Shown: positions 7,311 through 16,614 of the stretch, piece after piece
How the letters are laid out: each line of letters opens with the position of its first letter
Position numbering within the stretch: position 1 is the first letter of the stretch
Assembly (NCBI GenBank): GCA_002050455.1
Contig: MWZA01000154.1
Location: 1 to 48,700 of the forward strand
Reading direction: 5' to 3'
From: Acidobacteria bacterium 5-1
Lineage (GTDB): Bacteria; Acidobacteriota; Blastocatellia; Pyrinomonadales; Pyrinomonadaceae
DNA length: 48,700 nt
Notes under the pieces: generated by a model
What the model saw: only the letters and a program-made list of their open reading frames with translations
Told to the model about the DNA's origin: nothing
The model's database searches: none
Position numbers and translations under genes: made by a program

Positions 7311-9722
7311 ATGAAAAGATTGTGTTTGTTGTTTTTTATTTTGATGTTTGCAGTCAACACTTTTGCTCAATATAAACAGCCGCCGAAGGAAACTGAAGAT
7401 ATTCTAAACGCGCCCGCGCCGCCTGTAACTGTTGTTAGTCCGGCAAAAGATAAAATTTTATTGCTCAAACCGCTTCGTTATCCGCCGATTTCCGAACTTG
7501 CCGAGCCGATGCTGCGCCTTGCCGGTTTGCGTATCAATCCAAATATTAACGGGCAGCATCGTCAACCGTATTTTGTCAAATTGTCGCTCAAAAATATCGC
7601 GGACGGCAAAGAAACGCCGATAACTTTACCAAACGGAGCGCAGATAATTTCGCCCAATTGGAGCGCGGACGGCAAATATATCGCCTTCGGTAATCAAACG
7701 CCGACGGGGATTGAACTTTGGATTTTAGATACGGCAAACGGAAAAGCCAAAAAGTTGACTAATCTGAAAGTCAACACAGTTTTCGGCGGATTCGATTGGA
7801 TGCCCGACCAAAGAAGTCTTTTAGTTAATCTTGTGCCGTCAAAACGAAATGCCGCGCCGACTAAATCAGACATCCCGACAGAACCGAATATTCAAGAAAC
7901 TTCCGGCAAAGGCGGCGCGGTGCAGACCTTTCAGGATTTGCTGAAATCGCCGACGGATGAGAAATTGTTTGAGTATTACGCAACTTCCCAACTCGCAATT
8001 GTTGATTTAAACGGCAAAACACGCGAAATCGGACAGCCCGCGATTTTCGACACGACAACGCCTTCGCCCGACGGAAAATATATTTTGACGGAGCGAATTC
8101 AACGACCATTTTCGTATCTTTTTCCCGCTTCGCGTTTTCCGACGGAAGTCGAAGTTTGGGATCTGCAAGGCAAAATAATTTACAAGTTGGCGAGCATTCC
8201 GCTGCAAGACCAACTGCCGATTCAAGGCGTAACAACTGCGCCGCGCAGTTACGATTGGATTCCGACGGAAAATGCAGCTTTGATGTGGGCGGAAGCACTC
8301 GACAAAGGCGACCCGAAAAATAAAATCACGCCGCGCGATAAATTGATGAAACTTGCCGCGCCTTTTACTGCCGAGCCGACGGAAGTTATCAAAGTTGAAC
8401 AACGCTATTTGGGCAGAAGTTTCGGCGAAAAAGACGGTTTGATGCTTTTTTACGATTTTGACCGCGACACGCGCCGCCGCCGAATTTATATGATGGATTA
8501 TCGTTCAAACAATGCGCCGAAACTCGTTTCCGATTTGAACACGGGCGACCGTTACAATGATATTGGACAACCTGTTTTGAAAACTTTGCCGAACGGCGAG
8601 CGTGTGATTTTACAAAATGGCGATGAAATTTTTCTGACCGGCGCGGGCGCGTCGCCCGAAGGCGACAGACCGTTTTTAAGAAAGATGAATCTTAATACTT
8701 TAAAATCGGAAGAAATTTGGCGTTCCGGTAATACCGAGTTTGAAAGTTTTGTTGTATTGATGGATGACAACGGCTCAAAATTCTTAACCCGCAAAGAATC
8801 TCCGCTTGACCCGCCAAATCTTTATCTGCGTTCTGCGGCGCAAAGTCAAACACCGCAGAAGTTAACAAATTTCACCGACCCGACACCGCAGCTGCGCGGC
8901 ATTACGAAAAAACTTGTCAAATATAAACGCGCTGACGGCGTTGATTTGTCGTTCACGCTTTATCTGCCGCCGAACTACAAGGAAGGCACGCGGTTGCCGA
9001 CTGTCGTTTGGGCATATCCGCTTGAATACACGGATGCTTCGACGGCAGGACAAGTGTCGGGTTCGACAATGCGTTTTACAAACATCGGCGGTTATTCGCA
9101 TTTGTTCTTTTTACTGCAAGGCTATGCGGTTTTGGACGATGCAACGATGCCGATTGTCGGCGACCCGTTGACCGTCAATGATACTTTTATTAAACAAATT
9201 GTTGACAGCGCACAAGCCGCGGTTGATAAAGCAGTTGAGATGGGCGTAACCGACAAAGACAGAGTCGGAGTCGGCGGGCATTCTTACGGCGCGTTTATGA
9301 CGGCGAATCTGCTGGCGCATTCCGATATTTTCCGCGCGGGGATTGCGCGAAGCGGCGCATATAATCGCACTTTAACGCCGTTTGGTTTTCAAGGCGAGAG
9401 GCGCAATTTTTGGGAAGCATCCGAACTTTACTCGAAGGTTTCGCCGTTCTTTTTTGCCGATAAAATCAATGAACCGCTGCTCTTGATTCACGGCGAAGCC
9501 GACAATAATCAAGGCACTTATCCGATTCAATCGGAACGGCTTTTTGCCGCCATCAAGGGCAATGGCGGAACGGCGCGGCTTGTCATGCTGCCGCTCGAAT
9601 CACACGGTTATGCCGGACGCGAATCAATCGGACACGCGCTTTATGAACAAATAAACTGGTTTGATAAATATGTAAAAAACGCGAAACAGCGTGAAAATAA
9701 AAATCAAGCCGTCAAACAATAA
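7311..9722 (+). CDS. Exported S9-family prolyl oligopeptidase-like serine peptidase
   Basis: The product is 803 residues from the ATG at 7311, which has GGAG 6 bases upstream and gives a proper signal peptide (MKRLCLLFFILMF...TFAQ). The in-frame ATG at 7287 would add eight charged residues and has no ribosome-binding site. Residues of about 25-560 form a beta-propeller region; the alpha/beta-hydrolase domain follows. The catalytic triad is readable as Ser658 in GGHSYGAF, Asp731 in HGEADNNQ and His765 in ESHGY. This resembles the glutamyl-endopeptidase branch of S9. It probably cleaves peptides in the periplasm and feeds the dipeptidase encoded next. Confidence 0.9.
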   Translation: MKRLCLLFFILMFAVNTFAQYKQPPKETEDILNAPAPPVTVVSPAKDKILLLKPLRYPPISELAEPMLRLAGLRINPNINGQHRQPYFVKLSLKNIADGKETPITLPNGAQIISPNWSADGKYIAFGNQTPTGIELWILDTANGKAKKLTNLKVNTVFGGFDWMPDQRSLLVNLVPSKRNAAPTKSDIPTEPNIQETSGKGGAVQTFQDLLKSPTDEKLFEYYATSQLAIVDLNGKTREIGQPAIFDTTTPSPDGKYILTERIQRPFSYLFPASRFPTEVEVWDLQGKIIYKLASIPLQDQLPIQGVTTAPRSYDWIPTENAALMWAEALDKGDPKNKITPRDKLMKLAAPFTAEPTEVIKVEQRYLGRSFGEKDGLMLFYDFDRDTRRRRIYMMDYRSNNAPKLVSDLNTGDRYNDIGQPVLKTLPNGERVILQNGDEIFLTGAGASPEGDRPFLRKMNLNTLKSEEIWRSGNTEFESFVVLMDDNGSKFLTRKESPLDPPNLYLRSAAQSQTPQKLTNFTDPTPQLRGITKKLVKYKRADGVDLSFTLYLPPNYKEGTRLPTVVWAYPLEYTDASTAGQVSGSTMRFTNIGGYSHLFFLLQGYAVLDDATMPIVGDPLTVNDTFIKQIVDSAQAAVDKAVEMGVTDKDRVGVGGHSYGAFMTANLLAHSDIFRAGIARSGAYNRTLTPFGFQGERRNFWEASELYSKVSPFFFADKINEPLLLIHGEADNNQGTYPIQSERLFAAIKGNGGTARLVMLPLESHGYAGRESIGHALYEQINWFDKYVKNAKQRENKNQAVKQ

Positions 9723-9735
9723 CTTAAATTGAAAG

Positions 9736-9770
9736 AACTCCGTTTTGCAGCGATCAAGACAGAGTTTTTT
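9736..9770 (+). terminator. Rho-independent terminator after the S9 peptidase
   Basis: AACTCCGTTTTG pairs with CAAGACAGAGTT across a 7-base loop (12 bp with one C-A mismatch and one G-U pair), followed by a run of T. It lies 14 bases after the S9 peptidase stop. Confidence 0.75.
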
Positions 9771-9835
9771 CTCGCCAGATTTTCTGGAAAAGATAAATTT
9801 TCTTTAAACATTCTAAATTGTTCTGATTCTAAAAT

Positions 9836-11134
9836 ATGAAAAATAAACAAGTTTATTTTCTTTTACTTTTTGTATTCGTCCTTTCTTTCATCGGACAAAC
9901 CTTAGCGCAAACAATGCCGAAAGATGCTGATCCAAAACTCTGGCAGCAAGCATTGGCAATCCATAAAAAAGCCATAATCGTTGATGGACACAACGACATT
10001 CCTTCGCCGATGTATGACGAAGACTTCGACCTCGGCACATCAAGTGTCGGCAAGTTTCACAAAGACGGTGACCCGTTTCACACCGATTTGTCGCGCTTTA
10101 AACAAAGCGGCATCACGGGCGAATTTTTCTCGATTTATGTTTCCCGAACTTACGCCGAAAACGGCGGAAGCGGCGCGGCGCGGCGTGCGCTTGATTTGAT
10201 TGATGCGACGTACCGCGAAGTCGAAAAATATCCGAATCAATTGGTTATGTGCAGGACAGCCAATGAAATTCGCAAAGCTAAAAAACAAAACAAAATTTGC
10301 GCCTTAATGGGCATTGAAGGCGGACACGCGATAGAAGATTCGCTCTTTGCCTTGCGCGATTTTTATCGGCTTGGCATCCGCTATATGACTTTGACGCATA
10401 ACAATACAAACAATTGGGCGGACGCACACCGCGACGAACCGCGCAACAACGGTTTATCGGATTTCGGCAAAGAAGTTGTGCGCGAGATGAACCGGATTGG
10501 AATGCTGGTTGATATTTCGCACGTTTCGGTCAAAACGATGTCTGATGTTCTGGACGTTTCAACCGCGCCGATTATCGCGTCTCATTCGAACGCACGCGGC
10601 GTTGCCGACCACACGCGCAATGTTCCCGACGACATATTAAAGCGGATTGCCAAAAACGGCGGCGTGGTAATGATAAATTTCTATCCTTCATTTCTTGATG
10701 AAAGAACCAACAATGAGGAAAACGAACGCTCCAAACGGTTAAAGCCGCAACTCGACGCGCTCAAAGAAAAATACAAAGACAATAAAGAAGCCTACAATCA
10801 AGCCGAACGCCAACTTTTTGCGGAAAATCCGATTTATGTGCCGAGCTATACGCGCATTGTTGACCACATTGACCACATCAAAAAAGTCGCCGGAATTGAT
10901 TACATCGGCATCGGTTCGGATTACGACGGAGTTCCATTTTTGCCGCAAGGAATGGACGGAATGGAAGACCTTGTTCTGGTAACTTATGAAATGCTGCGGC
11001 GCGGTTATTCGGAAACAGACATCCGCAAAGTTTTAGGCGAAAATTTTATGCGGGCATTTGAACAAGCCGAGAAAGTGGCGAAAATCAATTCACGCAAAAT
11101 CAGCGGCGAAGGCAGTTTGAAGAAAATTAAATAA
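9836..11134 (+). CDS. Exported membrane-dipeptidase family (M19) protein
   Basis: The 432-residue protein has a signal peptide (residues 1-25, LAQ-TMP) and the M19 renal dipeptidase pattern. The pattern comprises VDGHND with zinc ligands His52 and Asp54, EGGHAIE with the bridging Glu, DISHVS and SHSNARGV with two further His ligands, and GIGSDYDG with the active-site Asp. M19 enzymes are binuclear zinc dipeptidases that split L,L- and often L,D-dipeptides. All metal-binding motifs are present and the length is normal. A 60-residue segment rich in Lys and Glu (about 280-345) lies before the last motif. It has its own transcription unit after the terminator at 9736. The ribosome-binding site is poor. 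Confidence 0.92.
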   Translation: MKNKQVYFLLLFVFVLSFIGQTLAQTMPKDADPKLWQQALAIHKKAIIVDGHNDIPSPMYDEDFDLGTSSVGKFHKDGDPFHTDLSRFKQSGITGEFFSIYVSRTYAENGGSGAARRALDLIDATYREVEKYPNQLVMCRTANEIRKAKKQNKICALMGIEGGHAIEDSLFALRDFYRLGIRYMTLTHNNTNNWADAHRDEPRNNGLSDFGKEVVREMNRIGMLVDISHVSVKTMSDVLDVSTAPIIASHSNARGVADHTRNVPDDILKRIAKNGGVVMINFYPSFLDERTNNEENERSKRLKPQLDALKEKYKDNKEAYNQAERQLFAENPIYVPSYTRIVDHIDHIKKVAGIDYIGIGSDYDGVPFLPQGMDGMEDLVLVTYEMLRRGYSETDIRKVLGENFMRAFEQAEKVAKINSRKISGEGSLKKIK

Positions 11135-11234
11135 TACTGTGTCTTGGTTACACTTTATTTGAGTAAAACTCGTTCTGAGAAAAATTGTGACCGACAATCA
11201 ATTCAACTAGCTTTTCGATTTAGTTACTAAAAGT

Positions 11235-11441
11235 GTGAGCGGCATACAGAGAGTGGAAAAAGACATTATTATGATTAAGGAAAATGTCGCTGAACTTAAA
11301 ACCGATGTTTCGGAATTAAAAGAAGAGCAAAAAAGAATCGAAAAAGAAGTTCGTCTGAATACTGTTGCGATTAATGAAATCGTGTCTGAGCAATTCAGAA
11401 CTAAAATCAGAGTTGACGAATTGGAAAGAGCGTCTGTTTGA
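11235..11441 (+). CDS. Small coiled-coil protein
   Basis: A 68-residue open frame, starting at GTG 11235 or ATG 11271, encodes a nearly continuous amphipathic heptad pattern (VEKDIIMIKENVAELKTDV, SELKEEQKRIEKEV). This is the form of many short bacterial coiled-coil proteins of unknown role. No ribosome-binding site is obvious at either start, so the call is tentative. It is followed by a hairpin terminator shared with the convergent DUF885 gene. It resembles in type, but not obviously in sequence, the two small coiled-coil genes at 29496-29981. Confidence 0.45.
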   Translation: MSGIQRVEKDIIMIKENVAELKTDVSELKEEQKRIEKEVRLNTVAINEIVSEQFRTKIRVDELERASV

Positions 11442-11463
11442 GGCTGGCTTTTTCAAAAAAACA

Positions 11464-11507
11464 AAAGGAGTCGTTACGCGAAAAATAACAGTCTTGACAA
11501 CTCCTTT
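11464..11507. terminator. Hairpin between convergent genes
   Basis: AAAGGAGT at 11464-11471 is an exact inverted match of ACTCCTTT at 11500-11507, with a smaller GTTA/TAAC pairing in the loop. It lies between two convergent stops, so it could end transcripts from both sides. T-rich tails are modest. Confidence 0.5.
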
Positions 11508-11511
11508 CTCT

Positions 11512-13260
11512 TTAATTCAAATTCATCATTTCTTTTACATATTTCGCGGGCGGCGAACCAAACGAAAGCATCTCGTCGTGCATCTTTTTCAAATCAATTT
11601 TGCCTTTGTGTTTCGCTTCGTAAGCGCGGCGTAAATCGTTGATTTCTACCGAACCGACATAATAAGTTGAAAGCTGCGTTGAAGAAAGCTGGGCGCGTTT
11701 CCATTTTCCGGCGGCTTCGCCTTCTTCCTGAAAACCTTCGTTCATCATAAAGGCAATCGCTTCTTTTTCCGTCATTCCCGCCGTGTGAATTTTCTGGTCA
11801 ATTATTGAATTAATGATAACGCGGAGTTTCATCTTAAGCTGCTGCATCTCGACTTCCGCGCCGCCGTAACCGTGTTCCGCCATCAATTGCTCGGCATAAA
11901 CCGCCCAGCCTTCGGTAAATGTGCCGCTGCCGAAAAGAGCGCGAATCATTGTCGGAGCTTTGAATTTATTTGAGTGCATTATCTGCAAATAATGTCCCGG
12001 CATCGCTTCGTGAATCGTCAAATCCTGCAGCATATAATCATTATACTCGCGGAAAAACGAATTTTTCCTAACTTCGGTCCATTCTTTCGGCGTTGGCGAA
12101 ATGGTGTAAAATGTTTCGTTCTTCTTCTCGAAAGGTCCGGCGGAATCAAAATAAGCAACTGTGCTTCCGCGTGCAAATTCGGGCATAACGATAACTTTTA
12201 CAGGCTCGGTCGGCACGGTTACGAGATTTTTTGCGCGGACAAATTCGGTTGTTTCCTTCAAAATATCGTTAGCGCGGTCAACAATCGTCTCATTTGTCGG
12301 ATGAGATTCGGCGAGTTTGTCCAAAACGGCTTTGATAATGAATTTTTTGCCCGGTGCTTCTGAATTTTTTATTGCATTATTCCCATTTGGATAAAACTTT
12401 TTATAAAGCGGCAGCGCAGTATCAAACATTTTGTTTTGCGTCGCCCGCAAATCGGCTTCGGCGCGTTTGAGAAGTTCTTCCTTTGACATATCGGACGAGA
12501 GCGCGAATTTCAATTTCTGTCGATATTTTGCATCGCCCAGACGAAAATCGCCCGTCGAGCGCGGCAGCAAATCCTTTTCCAGCCAATTGCCGTAATCTTC
12601 GAGCGCGGAAACAGCTTGCGCCTGCGCGGGCGCAAGTTCCGCTTTCATTTCCGGCACTTGGTCGGCAAACATCTGCAAATCGCCTTTGATTAAACTAATC
12701 ACGCCCCTGTTTTGCGCGATTGCCGTTTCGGTATGAACGCGCGGCGGATTTTTCAGATTTGCTTTGGCGGCGGCAACGACATTCGGAATTTGTTCGAGCC
12801 GCGCTTTGGCACTTGCCAATCGTTCTATAAGCGGCGCAAAATCCCGCGAAATCAAATCATTAAGCGCACTGCCGACGTTGTAAGACATCGGATTCCATTC
12901 GTATTCGCGCAAAACTTCTAACCTGAATTTATTGTATTCAAGATTATCGCGCATAATGCGAGCGTCAATGTTGTTGACTTTGCTTAGTTTAGAAAACGGA
13001 ATTTTTAGAAGCTGCACAAAATAAGCATCATTAAATTTACGGGAATTTTCGATTCCGATTAAACTGTAATCGTTCAGACGATTGTCGTAAGCGTGTTCGC
13101 CGAGATTTGTCGCCCATTCAGGATTCATCTTCAAAAGTTCGGCGATGTATTTGTTTGCCAACGCTTCAAATTTTTGGTCAGGCGTTTCTTTTGAAAAAGC
13201 CGCCGCCGTTTGGAAAAAAAACAGTCCAATCAACATCAACGTCAAAGATTTTATAAACAT
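11512..13260 (-). CDS. Exported DUF885 family protein, probable metallopeptidase
   Basis: The 582-residue protein begins with a signal peptide (MFIKSLTLMLIGLFFFQTAAAFS). The family signature HEAMPGHYLQ is present around residue 413, where two His and a Glu suggest a metal-binding gluzincin-like site. Downstream segments EGWAVYAEQL and AFMMNEGF are also typical of the family. DUF885 proteins are widely exported in acidobacteria. Their substrate is not established, although peptidase activity is the usual guess. It stands between a dipeptidase and an amidase, which fits a role in peptide breakdown. Its promoter region is the roughly 200-base gap shared with the divergent amidase. Confidence 0.85.
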   Translation of the reverse strand: MFIKSLTLMLIGLFFFQTAAAFSKETPDQKFEALANKYIAELLKMNPEWATNLGEHAYDNRLNDYSLIGIENSRKFNDAYFVQLLKIPFSKLSKVNNIDARIMRDNLEYNKFRLEVLREYEWNPMSYNVGSALNDLISRDFAPLIERLASAKARLEQIPNVVAAAKANLKNPPRVHTETAIAQNRGVISLIKGDLQMFADQVPEMKAELAPAQAQAVSALEDYGNWLEKDLLPRSTGDFRLGDAKYRQKLKFALSSDMSKEELLKRAEADLRATQNKMFDTALPLYKKFYPNGNNAIKNSEAPGKKFIIKAVLDKLAESHPTNETIVDRANDILKETTEFVRAKNLVTVPTEPVKVIVMPEFARGSTVAYFDSAGPFEKKNETFYTISPTPKEWTEVRKNSFFREYNDYMLQDLTIHEAMPGHYLQIMHSNKFKAPTMIRALFGSGTFTEGWAVYAEQLMAEHGYGGAEVEMQQLKMKLRVIINSIIDQKIHTAGMTEKEAIAFMMNEGFQEEGEAAGKWKRAQLSSTQLSTYYVGSVEINDLRRAYEAKHKGKIDLKKMHDEMLSFGSPPAKYVKEMMNLN

Positions 13261-13458
13261 TTTTGATTTACCTTATTGTAAGTTTTAGAATTTTATTTAT
13301 TATGAAGATAATTTTCGTTTAAGTCCAATTTATTTGGCGCAGATTAAGTTTTCTTTGCGCTAAACGCGCCTCCGCATAAATTTTTTTGTGTTTCATTTGT
13401 TGGAAGTTTGCGGTATAAATTAGGTAAATCATTAATTTTGTCCGAAAACTTAAAAAAT
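13261..13458. other. Divergent intergenic region, DUF885 / amidase
   Basis: No gene is seen in this gap. It must hold promoters for both flanking divergent genes. A segment near 13348-13380 (CTTTGCGCTAAACGCGCCTC) is G+C-richer and resembles the CTTTGCG-type dispersed repeat found elsewhere in the window, but I see no clear pair of core promoter boxes. Confidence 0.4.
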
Positions 13459-15051
13459 ATGAAAACTGAAAAACAAAATCGTCGTGAATTTTTGCAGCTT
13501 GGCGCAGCAGGTTTGACCGCGCTGACTTTTATGAAAAATACTAATGCCAAAACGCAGACAAATATGCAGATTGAAGAAATAACCATCAGCGAACTGCAGG
13601 ACAAAATGAAATCTGGCGAACTTTCCGCACGTAAATTGACGGAAATGTATCTGCAAAGAATTAAGGAAATTGACCCAAAACTCAATTCTGTTCTTGAAAC
13701 AAATCCTGATGCGCTGAAAATCGCCGGTGAATTGGACAAGGAACGTAAAAATGGCAAAGTGCGCTCGATGATGCACGGCATTCCCGTTCTTTTAAAAGAC
13801 AATATTGACACCGCCGACAAAATGAAAACGACCGCCGGAAGTCTGGCTTTGGTTGATGCGCCGACACCGAAACAGGACGCTTTTGTTGTTCAACAACTAA
13901 GAAACGCGGGCGCGGTCATTTTAGGTAAAACAAATTTAAGCGAATGGGCAAATTTTCGCTCCAACGATTCTTCGAGCGGCTGGTCTGGACGCGGCGGACA
14001 AACGCACAATCCGTATATTTTAGACCGTAATCCGTGTGGTTCTTCTTCGGGTTCAGGCGCGGCAGTTGCGGCAAATCTCGCGGCAGTTGCGATTGGAACG
14101 GAAACCGACGGCTCGATTCTTTGTCCGGCTTCGATTAGCGGAATTGTCGGGCTAAAACCGACGCTCGGTTTAATTTCCAGAAGCGGAATTATTCCGATTG
14201 CCCACAGCCAAGACACGGCGGGACCGATGACGCGCACGGTTGCCGATGCCGCAATTATGCTTTCCGTGTTGACCGCCGTTGATAAAAGCGATTCGGCAAC
14301 TGCCCAAAACGCAGCCAAATCCGAAAAAGATTATGCAAAATTTTTGCAGAAAGACGGTTTGAAAAACGCAAAAATCGGCGTGGCGCGAGATTATTGGGAG
14401 CGAAACGCGGAAGTTGATAAAGTAATGAACACCGCGCTTGATGTTCTGAAACAAAACGGCGCAACGCTCATTGATGTAAAATTCCCGACGCTTCGACAGT
14501 TCGGCGATGCCGAATTTGAAGTTCTTCTCTATGAATTTAAAGCCGATTTGAACAAATATTTGGCACAGCGCGGCGGAAAACATAAAACGCTGGCAGATTT
14601 AATCGAATTCAACAAGCAAAATGCGGCGAAAGAAATGCCGTATTTCGGACAGGATATTTTTTTGAAAGCCGAAGAAAAAAGCGGTTTGAACGACCGTGCC
14701 TATCGGCTTGCGCTTTTGCAAAGCAAGGTTTTGACGCAGGACAAAGGCATTGACGCGGTGATGGATAAAAACAAACTCGATGCGATTGCCGCGCCTTCAA
14801 ACGCGCCGACGTGGATGATTGATTTAGTCAACGGCGATTGCGGCAGTGGTTATGTTTCGAGTTCTTCGCTGGCGGCGGTTGCCGGTTATCCGAACATTAC
14901 CGTTCCCGCCGGTTTCACCAAAGAATTACCAATCGGCATTTCATTCTTCGGACGCGCTTTCTCCGAACCGACTTTGATAAAAATCGCCTACGCTTTTGAG
15001 CAAGCAACAAAAGCGCGGAAAAAGCCGAAGTTTTTGCCGACTTATCAATAA
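13459..15051 (+). CDS. Tat-exported amidase of the amidase-signature family
   Basis: The product is 530 residues from the ATG at 13459. An upstream in-frame start at 13408 would place 17 unrelated residues before the signal peptide. The N-terminus has a twin-arginine motif (NRREFLQLG) and a hydrophobic core, so export folded by Tat is likely. The amidase-signature triad can be read as Lys113 in LLKDNID, cis-Ser near 195-196 in CGSSSGSG and nucleophile Ser219 in TDGSI. These enzymes hydrolyse carboxamides, including peptide amides. It is not GatA: it has a signal peptide and no gatB or gatC neighbours. The permease gene follows 69 bases later on the same strand. Confidence 0.9.
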   Translation: MKTEKQNRREFLQLGAAGLTALTFMKNTNAKTQTNMQIEEITISELQDKMKSGELSARKLTEMYLQRIKEIDPKLNSVLETNPDALKIAGELDKERKNGKVRSMMHGIPVLLKDNIDTADKMKTTAGSLALVDAPTPKQDAFVVQQLRNAGAVILGKTNLSEWANFRSNDSSSGWSGRGGQTHNPYILDRNPCGSSSGSGAAVAANLAAVAIGTETDGSILCPASISGIVGLKPTLGLISRSGIIPIAHSQDTAGPMTRTVADAAIMLSVLTAVDKSDSATAQNAAKSEKDYAKFLQKDGLKNAKIGVARDYWERNAEVDKVMNTALDVLKQNGATLIDVKFPTLRQFGDAEFEVLLYEFKADLNKYLAQRGGKHKTLADLIEFNKQNAAKEMPYFGQDIFLKAEEKSGLNDRAYRLALLQSKVLTQDKGIDAVMDKNKLDAIAAPSNAPTWMIDLVNGDCGSGYVSSSSLAAVAGYPNITVPAGFTKELPIGISFFGRAFSEPTLIKIAYAFEQATKARKKPKFLPTYQ

Positions 15052-15120
15052 GATTTTTTTAGCCAAGAATCACACGAACAGCACGAATTATTTTTATTTC
15101 TTACATTTGTGGAACAAACA

Positions 15121-16443
15121 ATGAATGATACAAAGTTAGTTCGCGGGTTGAGCCGCTTCGACTTAACGGCGATTGCCATTAACACGATAATCGGCGCGGG
15201 AATTTTCGGTCTGCCGTCAAAAGTTACGGCTTTAATCGGCAATTACAGTTTGCTTGCCTTTGTCGCCTGCGCTGTGATTGTCGCGTTTATTGTTTTGTGT
15301 TTTGCGGAAGTCGCCAGCCGATTCCAGAATACCGGCGGAATGTATCTGTATGCAAAAGAAGCATTTGGCGGAGTTGTCGGGTTTGAAGTTGGCTGGCTTT
15401 ACTGGATTGTCCGCATCACGACTTTTGCCGCCAACTGCAATTTGCTGCTCGCTTATCTCGGTTTTTTTGTGCCGTCGGCAAACGAAGGTTTTTTGAGAAT
15501 TGCGCTGATTAGTCTGATTGTTTTGATTCTAACGTCAGTTAATTTTATCGGGGTGAAACAATCGGCGATTTTAACCAACATTTTTACGGTCGGAAAAATC
15601 GTGCCGCTTCTGATATTTGCGGCAGTCGGCTTGTTTTTTGTTCAGCCCGCAAATTTCAATTTTTCAGCCGCACCCGAATATGGTGCATTTTCAAGCGCGG
15701 TTTTACTTTTAATTTACGCTTTTGTTGGTTTTGAAGCGGCGGTTATTCCGGCAGGCGAGGTTCACGAACCGAAGAAAACTATGCCTTTTGCATTGCTGAC
15801 CGCTTTGGGAATCGTCGCCGTTCTCTATATTTTGATTCAAATAGTCTGCATCGGAACTCTGCCCGAACTCGCCGCTTCCGAACGACCAATTGCCGATGCC
15901 GCAAATAAATTTTTAGGCAGTTTCGGCGCGTCATTTATCACAATCGGTGCGCTGGTTTCAATTTTTGGAAACTTAAACGGCGGATTTTTGACCGGTTCGC
16001 GGATACCGTTTGCGATGGCTGAACAACAGGAACTTCCGCAGGTTTTAACGAAAACACACGAAAAATTTAAAACTCCGTATATTTCCCTGCTTTTGACGGC
16101 ATTGATGATGTTCATTTTTACCATCCAATCATCGTTTATTTCGGCTTTAACTATCAGCACCATCACGCGGCTTCTGGTTTATGCGACGACGTGCGCTTCT
16201 CTGCCTGTCTTCCGTTCACGAACGGATGCGCCGAAAGCCGAATTTCTTGCGCCTTTCGGCATTGCCGCTTCCGTTTTGTCGTTGGTTTTGACGGTTTGGC
16301 TTTTGACAAATGTGGATTTCAAAAAAGAAGGCTTAACGATTTTAATCGTCGCGCTAATCGGCTTGGTGCTATATTTTGCATATCGTTTCGGCAAAGGAAA
16401 CACCGCCGAATCGCCGCAAACGCCGCAAGACAAAATTATTTGA
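15121..16443 (+). CDS. APC-family amino-acid permease
   Basis: A membrane protein of 440 residues with about 12 hydrophobic segments. It opens with the APC motif RFDLTAIAINTIIGAGIFGLPSKV in transmembrane helix 1, and the unwound-helix G-A-G-I-F-G is clear. Helix 6 has LLIYAFVGFEAAVIPAGE, also typical. It would import amino acids or amines by proton or other coupling. A GTG at 15109 is an alternative start adding four residues; the ATG at 15121 with GTGGA about 10 bases upstream is preferred. Its position after a set of exported peptidases and an amidase suggests it takes up their products. Confidence 0.88.
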   Translation: MNDTKLVRGLSRFDLTAIAINTIIGAGIFGLPSKVTALIGNYSLLAFVACAVIVAFIVLCFAEVASRFQNTGGMYLYAKEAFGGVVGFEVGWLYWIVRITTFAANCNLLLAYLGFFVPSANEGFLRIALISLIVLILTSVNFIGVKQSAILTNIFTVGKIVPLLIFAAVGLFFVQPANFNFSAAPEYGAFSSAVLLLIYAFVGFEAAVIPAGEVHEPKKTMPFALLTALGIVAVLYILIQIVCIGTLPELAASERPIADAANKFLGSFGASFITIGALVSIFGNLNGGFLTGSRIPFAMAEQQELPQVLTKTHEKFKTPYISLLLTALMMFIFTIQSSFISALTISTITRLLVYATTCASLPVFRSRTDAPKAEFLAPFGIAASVLSLVLTVWLLTNVDFKKEGLTILIVALIGLVLYFAYRFGKGNTAESPQTPQDKII

Positions 16444-16527
16444 GAATAGCGTCAGTTCGAGATTCGGCTTTCCCCTTAAGTTACACAAAAAAAGAGGTTA
16501 TTAAAAGTTTCCATCTTCCTTTGTGTT

Positions 16528-16547
16528 CTCCGCATAACTTTGCGGAG
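16528..16547. repeat. Short palindrome between permease and giant surface-protein gene
   Basis: CTCCGCA and TGCGGAG flank a 6-base loop in the gap between two convergent genes. It may act as a weak terminator. The surrounding words (CTTTGTGTTCTCCGC, AACTTTGCG) look like a member of the CTTTGCG-type dispersed repeats. Confidence 0.45.
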
Positions 16548-16614
16548 CGAAAAACCAATCTTTAGGCGCGAACTCAAAACTCTCAAGTTTCCGGTAACTA
16601 AGCATTTACGCAGT

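Noticed and set aside
11974-12363. Plus-strand open frame opposite the DUF885 gene
   Set aside because: It runs antisense to the conserved HEAMPGH part of DUF885, with no start signal and unlikely composition.
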